From Bdellovibrionales bacterium (GTDB lineage Bacteria; Bdellovibrionota; UBA1018): a stretch of DNA of 64,000 nucleotides. Positions 26,484 to 34,378 of this stretch are shown here, one piece after another. Position 1 is the stretch's first letter. Every line of letters begins with the position of its first letter. Position numbers and translations under genes: made by a program. The notes beneath the pieces are model-generated. The model was not told the DNA's origin and searched no databases. It was given only the letters and a program-made list of their open reading frames with translations. The DNA is taken from positions 36,519 to 100,518 of the forward strand of contig CANCQK010000010.1 in the NCBI GenBank assembly GCA_947380295.1, given 5' to 3'.

Positions 26484-26535
26484 TTTTTTCGACGGCCCGA
26501 TTCATCGTTTTAAAGGCGAGGAAGAGGGCCAAATT
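26416..26535 (+). repeat. 120-base duplicated permease/SDR junction, copy 1
   Basis: Matches 29021-29140 with 5 mismatches, all in the permease-coding half. It contains the permease C-terminus and, on the opposite strand, the last codons of the SDR. This copy carries the functional permease end. Confidence 0.85.
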
Positions 26536-26558
26536 GAGCTCCGTCCCCCCATGAAATC
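26526..26558 (+). repeat. REP-like element at the insert boundary
   Basis: GGGCCAAATTGAGCTCCGTC, then CCCCCATGAAATC. It is the near-exact inverse of the copy at 2761-2793. Its first 10 bases (GGGCCAAATT) coincide with the end of the duplicated SDR segment, i.e. microhomology at the breakpoint. Confidence 0.65.
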
Positions 26559-26561
26559 ACC

Positions 26562-27731
26562 TTAAATCCTATCCAAAGCCCCCGAAATCCCGCGCCACGG
26601 TAAAATATCCGCCTGGGTCCGAGGCTGGCGATCCTCACCTCCATAAATCAAACATGGCCTCTCGGCTTCGACGCCTGCAAGAGTTGTCCAGGCACGGAGT
26701 GAATCTAACCAGTCCGTGGCAATCGTAGCACCCGATTTAATTTCGACCGCGAGAGCCCTCCCACCCAAATCAGCAACCAAATCAACCTCAAGCCCTTTAT
26801 GATCGCGCCAGAAGTAGAGATTGGGTGATTGGTGTCGATTGAGCTTTCGCTTCATAAACTCGGTAATTACCCATCCTTCAAAGATCGCTCCACGCATAGA
26901 ATGGCTCTGCAGCTGCTCGGGTGTCTGAATACCCAGAAGCGAGCAGAGAAGTCCTGAATCATAAAAATAAAGTTTGGGTGACTTGACCAGGCGCTTGGAA
27001 AAATTTTTGAAATAAGGCTGGAGCCGAAATACCAAAAAAGTTGCCTCTAGCAAGTTGATCCAATGACCTGCTGTGGCATGAGAAACTCCTGCATCATTTC
27101 CGAGGCTAGTCAGATTTAATATCTGACCGGACCTCCCTGCACATAGCTTCAGAAAACGTTGAAAAGTCCCCAAATCCTGAACTTTTAAAATCTGCCGCAC
27201 ATCTCGTTCAGCATAAGTTTGGATATAGTCGCTGTACCAATCCATCGGCGGCGGAGCCCGATCGTAAATCGAAGGATAGGCCCCTTGAAATAACAAATTT
27301 TCGAGCCGATCCGGCAGACTACCTGCGCTTTCTAACTCACTGATTGACAGTGGCAAAAGAGTCAGCATAGCTGCACGCCCTGCGAGGGACTGCGAAACCG
27401 CGGAGAGAAGCGTGAGCTGCGCAGAACCCGTGAGAATGAAAAGTCCATTCTTTTTGCCTTCATCAACCCTGGTTTGAATGTATGAAAGAAGATCCGGGCA
27501 TCGCTGGACTTCATCGATTACAGCACCTTCTGAAAAACGCGTGAGAAACCCCCTGGGGTCCATCTGAGCGAATTCCCGCTCGTCCAAATCTTCGAGCGAG
27601 ACGTAGGGTTTATCTGGAAACAGCGCTTTAGCCAACGTCGACTTGCCGGCTTGGCGCGGGCCGGTGATCACCACTACAGGATAGTGCTGGCTCAGCTTGA
27701 GAAGAGTAAAAGCAGCAGAACGATCAATCAT
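26562..27731 (-). CDS. AAA_14/DUF4143 ATPase (paralogue 3 of 3)
   Basis: A 389-residue ATPase. Walker A GPRQAGKS (residues 24-31), Walker B AVIDEVQRCP, sensor FILTGSAQLTLLS, and the arginine-rich R-D-V-R-Q-I-L linker. Unlike paralogue 2 it keeps a complete DUF4143 nuclease-like motif, LEVDLVADLGGRALAVEIK. It shows the best family match of the three. The gene is enclosed by two same-orientation REP-like elements (26526 and 27848) and lies in a block flanked by a 120-base duplication, indicating recent acquisition. Confidence 0.88.
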   Translation of the reverse strand: MIDRSAAFTLLKLSQHYPVVVITGPRQAGKSTLAKALFPDKPYVSLEDLDEREFAQMDPRGFLTRFSEGAVIDEVQRCPDLLSYIQTRVDEGKKNGLFILTGSAQLTLLSAVSQSLAGRAAMLTLLPLSISELESAGSLPDRLENLLFQGAYPSIYDRAPPPMDWYSDYIQTYAERDVRQILKVQDLGTFQRFLKLCAGRSGQILNLTSLGNDAGVSHATAGHWINLLEATFLVFRLQPYFKNFSKRLVKSPKLYFYDSGLLCSLLGIQTPEQLQSHSMRGAIFEGWVITEFMKRKLNRHQSPNLYFWRDHKGLEVDLVADLGGRALAVEIKSGATIATDWLDSLRAWTTLAGVEAERPCLIYGGEDRQPRTQADILPWRGISGALDRI

Positions 27732-27847
27732 ACTACGCTCAGTCTACCGTGTAATAGCTTGAAATCAATGGAAAAGTACATATTGAAAATCCAATTTTCA
27801 ATATGTACTAATACCCCTGGGACGCATCTCAGAAGGGGTGTGGGTTA

Positions 27848-27876
27848 GGGGCCAAGTTGAGCTCCGTCCCCCATGG
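27848..27876 (+). repeat. REP-like element downstream of the REP-flanked ATPase
   Basis: GGGGCCAAGTTGAGCTCCGT, then CCCCCATGG. Same orientation as the element at 26526, on the other side of the DUF4143 gene. Confidence 0.65.
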
Positions 27877-27899
27877 AGCTTCCCCCGTGCAAGCGGCTT

Positions 27900-28529
27900 C
27901 TAAAGCTTTTCATTGACTTCAAAGCCACGGATGCCTTGCTTGTCCAGTTCGACCATTGCTTGTCTCAAAAACTCGCCGCTGGGCTGGTAATGTCCACTTT
28001 CGTTTGAAAGCATTAAGATTTTACCGTCGCTAACTTGCATAACGCCTGCGGCCGCAACCGGTCCTGCGGCGAGAAAAGCAGAATGATGAAGGACCTCTTT
28101 TCGGGTAGCGGCGAAAAAGTTTCCAACAGCGTCCATTACATAAATGTAGTTTGTGAGAAGGTCCTTTTTTCTATAAAAAGGTGTCTTGGCTAAAAGTTTA
28201 CCCCCTCTGTAAACACGGCCGTCAATAAATTTCAGGCAAAATCGGACACGATCTTGGCAGGTTAAATAAGGAACACCAGTGAGACGATCTGAAAATCGAA
28301 GAAAGTTGGCCCTAGCTTGCCCCGTCGTGCCGCCCATTTCAGTAGTACGATATTTTTGTTCCGTTTCGAAAAAAGGCCAGTCTGATTTGGAACAGATTAA
28401 TTCACATTTTGAAGATAAGTCTTGCGAGGCTTTAGTTTCTTGTTGCCAGGGAAACCAATAGAGAAAGCCTGCCTGTACTTCTGTCAAACTCATCAAAAAA
28501 ACCAAAAAACAGGCTAAAAGCATTTTCAT
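27900..28529 (-). CDS. exported protein with HHSxFLAAGPVAAAG motif, function unknown
   Basis: Starting at the ATG at 28529 (28562 is also open) gives a good Sec signal, MKMLLACFLVFLMSLTEVQA, and a mature protein of about 189 residues with four or five Cys after cleavage, suggesting disulphides. The second half holds NYIYVMDAVGNFFAA, then HHSAFLAAGPVAAAGVM and SNESGHYQPSGEFL. I recognise this combination from a widespread bacterial family, often in secreted or effector-like proteins, but I know of no assigned reaction. It lies within the inserted 2.5-kb block between permease and SDR. Confidence 0.6.
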   Translation of the reverse strand: MKMLLACFLVFLMSLTEVQAGFLYWFPWQQETKASQDLSSKCELICSKSDWPFFETEQKYRTTEMGGTTGQARANFLRFSDRLTGVPYLTCQDRVRFCLKFIDGRVYRGGKLLAKTPFYRKKDLLTNYIYVMDAVGNFFAATRKEVLHHSAFLAAGPVAAAGVMQVSDGKILMLSNESGHYQPSGEFLRQAMVELDKQGIRGFEVNEKL

Positions 28530-28562
28530 GTCTATATCCAAATTAATTTTTATTTTAGCCAT

Positions 28563-29020
28563 TGTGGTGAATTCACCTGTAATTGCCCTTCTGAATAGCC
28601 CAAAACACAGAAGAAATCATTATTAAATAGTGGTTTTTTAAACTTTCAAGCATTCGCAAGCTTTTTCCTCTATCCCTCTTTAAGCCCTGCAACCGCCTCG
28701 ATTGTGACATTCCTAAAGGTTGCGCGCCTCGCAGCACTTCAGTGTTTTAGTTCAGGACTAGGTGACGCTGCTAAGTTGTGAGTAGGACAAACAAAGCAGA
28801 TCTCTTAAGGCAGTCCTAGCTGGATTTGACAACTGCCGCTGAAAACTCGCCCCCAGGCCCGATATAGCGCCAATTGAACCTCGGCCGCATGGATCGGGAG
28901 TCTGGGGGGCGAGGTCTCAGAGAGCGTGGTTCTGGAAGAGTGCACGAACACAGTCAATCCGGTGGAGCGCAATTGTCCTTCAATGAAGGCCCGTCCCTTC
29001 ATGAATGAACTCGGTCAATC
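28563..29020. other. gene-free stretch inside the inserted block
   Basis: No convincing gene. Short frames on both strands (for example 28805-29002 minus) have no recognisable content or start signals. The right end abuts the second copy of the 120-base duplication. Confidence 0.5.
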
Positions 29021-29140
29021 GCCTGATTACCTACCTGAGATACGGGTATTGGCACTCGAAGACTCGGGTGATCGGCTCGGCAAGCTAATTTTTTCGACGG
29101 CCCGATTCATCGTTTTAAAGGCGAGGAAGAGGGCCAAATT
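29021..29140 (-). repeat. 120-base duplicated permease/SDR junction, copy 2
   Basis: Matches 26416-26535 at 115 of 120 positions. On the plus strand it still spells the permease tail (ITYLRYGYWHSK...) up to the stop codon, with no permease body upstream. This copy carries the functional SDR end. Confidence 0.85.
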
Positions 29141-29896
29141 TCTCGGGAAAAGTCTCGGCAAGAAGCAGGCAATTTTATTGAGCCAGCCTGGGACAAAAAC
29201 TGTTTTTCCAGCGAAAAGAGCATCTAAGCTTAAGGAGACGACAGCTTGGGCAGTCATCATGGTTGCCTTGCCTGACTGAGTAATTTTCTGGCCGGATTGT
29301 TCGAAAAATTCGGTATAAGTCCCGCCGGGACAAAGGCACATCATCTGGACGGGAGTCCCTTTGAGTTCAAAAGCCAGGGTCTCAGAGAAATACCTGAGGT
29401 AGCCTTTTGTGGCTGAGTAAACACTGAAGTTTCCCACTGGCTGAAACGCTGAAATCGAAGCGACTTGAATGACATAGGATTTTTTTCCATGTCCCAACAT
29501 GTGATTCACAGTGAGGTAGGTGAGCTCGGTAGGTGCGACCACGTTGACTTGCAAGGTCGAATGATGGTCCTCGTAGGGGAACTCTACAAACGATCCATAC
29601 TTTCCAAGTCCTGCATTGTTGACCAGGCAGGTAATCTCATTGCCGTTCTCTGTTGCGCGGTGAAAGAGCTCCTGCACTGCCTGAGGTTTGGCCAAATCTA
29701 CCGGAATGCATGTGACCGATACACCAAATTTGCCTCTGAGATCTGTAGCCAGGGCTTCTAGTCGATCCATCCGACGAGCTGCGAGAATCAGGTCAGAACC
29801 CATTGCTGCTAGCTGTCTGGCGAATTCTTCGCCAATTCCACTGGATGCACCGGTGATCAGAGAGAGCTGGTTTTTCATCTTGGATGTGGATTTCAT
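29027..29896 (-). CDS. short-chain dehydrogenase/reductase
   Basis: A 289-residue classical-type SDR. Cofactor motif TGASSGIG near the N-terminus followed by ILAARR, which suggests NADP(H); NNAG; catalytic Ser in VASISAF and the YSATK pair. The extended C-terminus with FLPRLFPRNLALFLAFK resembles the DltE/YqjQ-like lipid-associated SDRs. Substrate unknown. The last 37 codons lie in the duplicated junction, so the extreme C-terminus is antisense to a permease gene end. The phospholipase D gene lies 59 bases upstream on the same strand. Confidence 0.88.
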   Translation of the reverse strand: MKSTSKMKNQLSLITGASSGIGEEFARQLAAMGSDLILAARRMDRLEALATDLRGKFGVSVTCIPVDLAKPQAVQELFHRATENGNEITCLVNNAGLGKYGSFVEFPYEDHHSTLQVNVVAPTELTYLTVNHMLGHGKKSYVIQVASISAFQPVGNFSVYSATKGYLRYFSETLAFELKGTPVQMMCLCPGGTYTEFFEQSGQKITQSGKATMMTAQAVVSLSLDALFAGKTVFVPGWLNKIACFLPRLFPRNLALFLAFKTMNRAVEKISLPSRSPESSSANTRISGR

Positions 29897-29955
29897 TCCG
29901 GGAAGGTATCAGATGGCCAAAGAGGATTCACCGGGAAAAGTACGGTTTTGCTCAA

Positions 29956-31026
29956 TCAAAGCCAATACCTGAAAAAAGTGATCATTCTTTCTAAGACAGC
30001 TCTGAACCAGGGGCGAGTTTTCCAGTGACTCGGCTCAATCTCTTGAGAGACCTCAAGATCCCTAAGGAATTGCGTGCGTAGGGCTGTCTTAGATCGAGGA
30101 TGAGTGATGACGAGGTCGACTTCGAGGTCGTGGAGCCAGCTTCGGTAATTTCGGTTGCTCGAGCCAACGGTCATCCAATCATCAATGATCATCACCTTGG
30201 CGTGCAGGGTGGTGGGGAGGTATTCGTAAATGCGGACGCCGCCGGAGAGCAAAAAAGAATAGAAAGCTTGATTAATCCACTTCATGAACCAAACATCACT
30301 TTTTCTTGGAAGCAGAATTTTAACATCGATCGACTTTGATGCAGCCTTACGCAGGGCTCGAGATAACGAAAATGTAGGAACAAAGTAAGGTGTTGTGATC
30401 CAGATTCGAGTTTGAGCCTGAAAGGTGCGACGAAGGATTTCATACTGGTAGTTGATTCTTCGCTGTCGCGTATCATTGAGTTTGATGAGGCGATGTCCGG
30501 GAGACCTCCTCAGTCTAAATTGCTGGACTGGGTGTGCGAGCGGGTGAGTCTCCCAGCTCCTTTCAAATGCAGTGGTCAAAATTTGAGCGCTAGATCCAAC
30601 CACTCTGACTGCAGTGTCTCGCCAGGCCTGAGGCCCAGAATAGCACTTGAGGTGACATTCGCTAATATTCATTCCTCCAAGAAAGGCAATTCTCCCGTCA
30701 ATGATGCAAACTTTACGATGATTTCTACGATTCAGTCTCCACGGAAGAGGGTGGAAAATTTTTGCCTGTACCTGATTCTCCCTGAGTTCGCTCATGAGGT
30801 CTTGAGCATAGCCAAGCGTCCCGACTCCATCCACCAGAACTCTGACGATCACACCTCTTTCGGCCGCAGATTTAAGTTTCTGTATGATTCGGCGTCCGAG
30901 AGGGTCAAGCTGGAAGATGTAAGTCTCAAGTTCAATTGTGCTCCGGGCATGGTCAAGATCTTTTTCGAATCTTGCGAAGAATAAATCACCGTTCGTAAAA
31001 ATTTGCTCCCGTGTCCACCCATTCAT
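29956..31026 (-). CDS. phospholipase D-superfamily cardiolipin synthase-like protein
   Basis: A 356-residue protein with two HKD motifs, NHRKVCIIDGRIAFLGG and LHAKVMIIDDWMTVGSSN, plus the IRVLVDGVGT-type strand and WRDTAVRVVG. These match bacterial cardiolipin synthases (ClsA/B), which transfer a phosphatidyl group between phospholipids. It lacks the N-terminal membrane helices of ClsA, so it is closer to the soluble ClsB form. A general PLD-type phosphodiesterase is the alternative. Confidence 0.85.
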   Translation of the reverse strand: MNGWTREQIFTNGDLFFARFEKDLDHARSTIELETYIFQLDPLGRRIIQKLKSAAERGVIVRVLVDGVGTLGYAQDLMSELRENQVQAKIFHPLPWRLNRRNHRKVCIIDGRIAFLGGMNISECHLKCYSGPQAWRDTAVRVVGSSAQILTTAFERSWETHPLAHPVQQFRLRRSPGHRLIKLNDTRQRRINYQYEILRRTFQAQTRIWITTPYFVPTFSLSRALRKAASKSIDVKILLPRKSDVWFMKWINQAFYSFLLSGGVRIYEYLPTTLHAKVMIIDDWMTVGSSNRNYRSWLHDLEVDLVITHPRSKTALRTQFLRDLEVSQEIEPSHWKTRPWFRAVLERMITFFRYWL

Positions 31027-31165
31027 TCGAGAGCGAATTATAACTTAAAATCGGATTCTTTTATTTGACAAAAAATAGATGTCTGCTTTACACCCTGCAT
31101 TAGGTACATTTTTGTGCCGTTCTTTTTTCTGTAATCGGCCTACATCTTTTCCAAAAAGGGGGAAT

Positions 31166-32878
31166 ATGTTCTTTAGAATCATAGGGTTGGGGTTTTCTTT
31201 GGGCTTTTTTTGCTTGAATTTCATTAGTTTTGCCGTTGCAGAGAGTCACTCTCATGTGTCAACTCTTTTGAGTTCAGTCCCTGGTCAGAAAATCCAAAGC
31301 TCGCTTCCCAAAGTTGCTCCAAAATTCCGTCAGAACTACGAGTTCAAGTTCGACCCTAAGACGGGCGAAATTCTGAAAATGATTCTCAAGTCAGAAGATG
31401 AGATTCCATTTGATGAAATGAATCTTCCATTTTCGATTGAAAGCATTCAATCTGGCGATTTTGTTTTGCAGAAGGCCCAGTATGACGAGCAACTGGGATT
31501 TGTTGCGCCAAGGGTAGGCCGTGCGCCGTGGTCTCAGATTGATGATGCTGAGAGCTTGGTGGGTGCTCTTAAGTATCGGAAGCTCTCTCAAATGGAGTCC
31601 AGAGGTCTGACGGCAGGTAGACTTAAAAGAGTACCTTGGTCTAGTTCCTATTGGCCTACTTATGCTGGAGGGATTGGACAGCGCTACGCAGACCCTGACT
31701 TTAAGGTTTCGAAGAATTGGCAAAGAAATATAGACCGACTGAAAAGTCTTCTCCCGAAATCACTCACAGAACTGACGCCGGAGCAGATCGATATTTTGTC
31801 ACCTGCAGAAAAATACGATCTTTTAGTGGGGGACTCTAATTTTACTCTTACTCGCAGCGAATTTGACGCTGCTGCAAAGGCTGCAAGTCATTCCGGGAAA
31901 GTTGAATCCTGGGAGGGCAAGTGCCACGGCTGGGCACCTGCAGCCTTCTCTGAGTATCGTCCCCATCACTCGATTAACGTCCGTGCCTTTGACCCAAGCC
32001 AGCCTGGAAATCTTGGAGTGAGTGTTAAGTTTTATCCAGATGATGTAAAGGCTTTGGCTACGCTGCTCTGGGCGAATGCTCCAACTCGAAGTCGATTCGT
32101 TGGAAGTCGCTGTAATGTTAAAAAGCCTCGGACGGATAAAAACGGCAGAATCTTAGAAGAGGGTTGTTTCGATACTAATCCAGGCACCTGGCACTTGGTG
32201 ACGGTCAATCAGATTGGAGTGAATAAGAAAAGCTTCGTACTCGATGCAACCTATGACTATCAGGTTTGGAACCAGCCCGCATTTTCTTATGAATATGATT
32301 ATTTTAATCCACAGGATGCAGCCCAGAACTGGGAGTCAGATGATGACCAGAAGTTCAAAAGGATTGATTCCTGGAAGGAAGCCCGGGTAGGCTTGTCAGA
32401 TTTCTCTGAGGATAAATTTAAGTCTCATCGGAGCTCTGATGCAGCTAGCATCATTGGTGTTCACATGAAGTTTACTTATGTCTCAGAAAAGAATGTTTCC
32501 CATTCTGAGGTTGAGAATGCGGGCTCTTCTGCGCTCACTTCAGTTCATTATTATTATGACCTCGAGCTGAATGCAGCTGGGGAGATTATAGGTGGAGAGT
32601 GGTATCAGCTTGAGCATCCTGATTTTATGTGGGCTCCCGTCGCGCAAGCATTCGCGGTGGGCGATGAAGTGCTCGAAGTTGGGGGGGGGGCAAATCGTTG
32701 GAAGAAGCGAGGAAGAAACGCTATTCCTGCCCAGTGGAGAGACGTCGCTATTGATAGCTCCACGAGAGGGCAGCCTCTGGGCCGTATTGTGAGTGAGTTG
32801 ATCCAGAAATCAAGAAAGTATCCAGGTTACACGATCTTGCACTTCTTGTTTGGCTGGCTAGAAAGCAAAAATGATTAG
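31166..32878 (+). CDS. exported transglutaminase-elicitor-like protein
   Basis: Starts at the ATG at 31166, preceded by an excellent AAAAAGGGGG Shine-Dalgarno, giving 570 residues; the frame is open upstream to 31079 without such a site. A signal peptide (IIGLGFSLGFFCLNFISFAVA) directs export. The core has GKCHGWAPAAF (Cys at about 253), GTWHLVTVNQIG (His about 343) and FVLDATYDYQVWNQP (Asp about 360), a Cys-His-Asp arrangement like the oomycete transglutaminase-elicitor family, where WxGxCHxWxPA and D-x-T-Y-D-Y-x-V-W-N-Q-P recur. It would cross-link or deamidate glutamines outside the cell. The assignment is from recalled family motifs. Confidence 0.65.
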   Translation: MFFRIIGLGFSLGFFCLNFISFAVAESHSHVSTLLSSVPGQKIQSSLPKVAPKFRQNYEFKFDPKTGEILKMILKSEDEIPFDEMNLPFSIESIQSGDFVLQKAQYDEQLGFVAPRVGRAPWSQIDDAESLVGALKYRKLSQMESRGLTAGRLKRVPWSSSYWPTYAGGIGQRYADPDFKVSKNWQRNIDRLKSLLPKSLTELTPEQIDILSPAEKYDLLVGDSNFTLTRSEFDAAAKAASHSGKVESWEGKCHGWAPAAFSEYRPHHSINVRAFDPSQPGNLGVSVKFYPDDVKALATLLWANAPTRSRFVGSRCNVKKPRTDKNGRILEEGCFDTNPGTWHLVTVNQIGVNKKSFVLDATYDYQVWNQPAFSYEYDYFNPQDAAQNWESDDDQKFKRIDSWKEARVGLSDFSEDKFKSHRSSDAASIIGVHMKFTYVSEKNVSHSEVENAGSSALTSVHYYYDLELNAAGEIIGGEWYQLEHPDFMWAPVAQAFAVGDEVLEVGGGANRWKKRGRNAIPAQWRDVAIDSSTRGQPLGRIVSELIQKSRKYPGYTILHFLFGWLESKND

Positions 32879-32890
32879 CTGAATGGGTGC

Positions 32891-33751
32891 CTAATGCCTG
32901 CTGGCTGCCATGGACTTTAGGTATTTGATCAAGTCCGTGAGTTCGGCGTCGGGCAGCTCGTCGGCTGAAAAGCCGCGCATTCGATCATTTTTCCAATGTC
33001 TAAGGCTCTGAGGGTTTCGGATATATGCCTTCAGGGCCTTCTCATTGAAGTATTCCGTCGGATTTTTTGGCCAGTTGAGATCTGGGCCGAAGTCTGAGAG
33101 ACCTTGCTGATTGATCTTGTGACAACTAAAGCACCACTTCTGAAAAGTATGGAAACCTCGGACCTCTGGGCTTTGCTCCTTGAAGCGTTCGGGTGGAAAG
33201 ATTTTTGGAAATGAACTTCTAAGTGATCCTTTGACTTCAAATTCAGTGATCTGAAACGGCCATTCTTCTACCCCAATATGGGAGAGCTCTGGATTTTTCC
33301 AGATCACAAAAAAAGGTCCGGCTGTTTCTGGGCTTTTCTCTGGATGGACTGCAGGCCACGGGGTGCTTTCCTTCTCAATTGCGAGGTAAGCAACTGATCT
33401 TCCAGGTGTATGTTCTAAGAGCCGAGATGGACTGATTGGGGCTGAAAACCCGTCTAGGCAACGGAATTCGATCGTACCTTCAGGGTCTAGTTTGATCCCC
33501 TCGAAAAGATGGAAAACTGGAACTGCCCAAAATTCAATCCGTTGTTTCGGATAGGTAGGAGTGTCGAAAAGGTCGATTCGTTCCAGATCAGAGCGCTTCA
33601 ATAGTTGAGAGCGACTCAAGGTGAGAGTTTTCCCCGGTGACCGAATCGAGAACTGAGGATCCGATGACTGATGCGCAATGGCAAAGCCTGAGTAAGCTGA
33701 AGCCGCCCAAAGCCAGAGAATCGCTCGGTGCAGAATGGTTTTCATCTTCAT
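32891..33751 (-). CDS. exported c-type cytochrome with N-terminal SUOX-like domain
   Basis: A 286-residue exported protein (signal peptide ILWLWAASAYSGFAIA). The C-terminal quarter is a monohaem cytochrome c domain with CFSCH and a distal Met in DRMRGFSADEL. The N-terminal part (PGKTLTLSRSQLL, GFSAPISPSRLL) resembles the molybdopterin-oxidoreductase/SUOX-like fold without visible cofactor residues. It probably transfers electrons in the periplasm. It starts directly after the stop of the beta-barrel gene (TGAATG) and is the third gene of that operon. Confidence 0.75.
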   Translation of the reverse strand: MKMKTILHRAILWLWAASAYSGFAIAHQSSDPQFSIRSPGKTLTLSRSQLLKRSDLERIDLFDTPTYPKQRIEFWAVPVFHLFEGIKLDPEGTIEFRCLDGFSAPISPSRLLEHTPGRSVAYLAIEKESTPWPAVHPEKSPETAGPFFVIWKNPELSHIGVEEWPFQITEFEVKGSLRSSFPKIFPPERFKEQSPEVRGFHTFQKWCFSCHKINQQGLSDFGPDLNWPKNPTEYFNEKALKAYIRNPQSLRHWKNDRMRGFSADELPDAELTDLIKYLKSMAASRH

Positions 33752-34378
33752 TCAGAATGCATAACCGATTTTGATGAGGTTGACTCTGGGTAAGATGAAA
33801 TTGGAGAGGTAACCTAGCGCATTCGAAGAGGCATTTGCCAAGTCTTGCTCAACCACGTCTTTGGATGGCAGAGAAAGGCTTCCCCAATTCATCAAAGGGA
33901 TTTGAACTCCTAGGTCAAACCCGAGCGTGAGAGCCTCGCTGAGGTTCCATCGGCAACCGAAGCCCAATGAAACGTAAAGGAATTGAAAGTTAAATGTCGC
34001 GTTGCTGGGACCCTCAGATGGAGCGAGACTACCCAGGTCCAGGGTAGTTCCAATTCTAAGAAGTTGGTAGCCTAGGCCAGTTCCGAAAAATAACGGTCCC
34101 CAGCCTGGATAGTAATGGACTCTCGCCTCGACGGCTCCTGAATTAATTGAAAAGGTTGATATTGATGGGTAGGGTCCGTACCCGAGTTCAACCGCGCCGT
34201 CGAACTGGTCGAGCAGGGGGACTTCTAGACCGAATCTTGCTGGAATCGGAACGCCAATTCCCGCAGTAGCTCTTAGATCGGCGAAAGTCGACCTCGGCAT
34301 GATTAAAGTGATCAGAAGGATTAGGGAGAGGAGGGTGGAGGTTCTGACACGGCGTAAATGTGATTTGAAATGATCCAC
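33752..34378 (-). CDS. outer-membrane beta-barrel-like protein
   Basis: A 208-residue exported protein with a signal peptide (LSLILLITLIMPRSTFA) and alternating hydrophobic/Gly-aromatic strands: ARFGLEVPLL, GAVELGYGP, ARVHYYPGWG, GTGLGYQLLRIG, LYVSLGFGCRW, GFDLGVQIPL, ending with the aromatic IKIGYAF typical of the barrel C-terminal signal. Probably an 8- to 10-strand porin-like or adhesin-like barrel. It overlaps the PHP gene by 58 bases and abuts the cytochrome gene. Function not known. Confidence 0.75.
   Translation of the reverse strand: MDHFKSHLRRVRTSTLLSLILLITLIMPRSTFADLRATAGIGVPIPARFGLEVPLLDQFDGAVELGYGPYPSISTFSINSGAVEARVHYYPGWGPLFFGTGLGYQLLRIGTTLDLGSLAPSEGPSNATFNFQFLYVSLGFGCRWNLSEALTLGFDLGVQIPLMNWGSLSLPSKDVVEQDLANASSNALGYLSNFILPRVNLIKIGYAF

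Noticed and set aside
28805..29279. Overlapping frames on both strands inside and beside the duplicated junction
   Set aside because: They read the duplicated permease tail or uncharacterised spacer in non-native frames; no start signals or domains.
30412..30984. Plus-strand frame of 190 codons
   Set aside because: Antisense to the phospholipase D-type gene, whose HKD motifs define the true frame.
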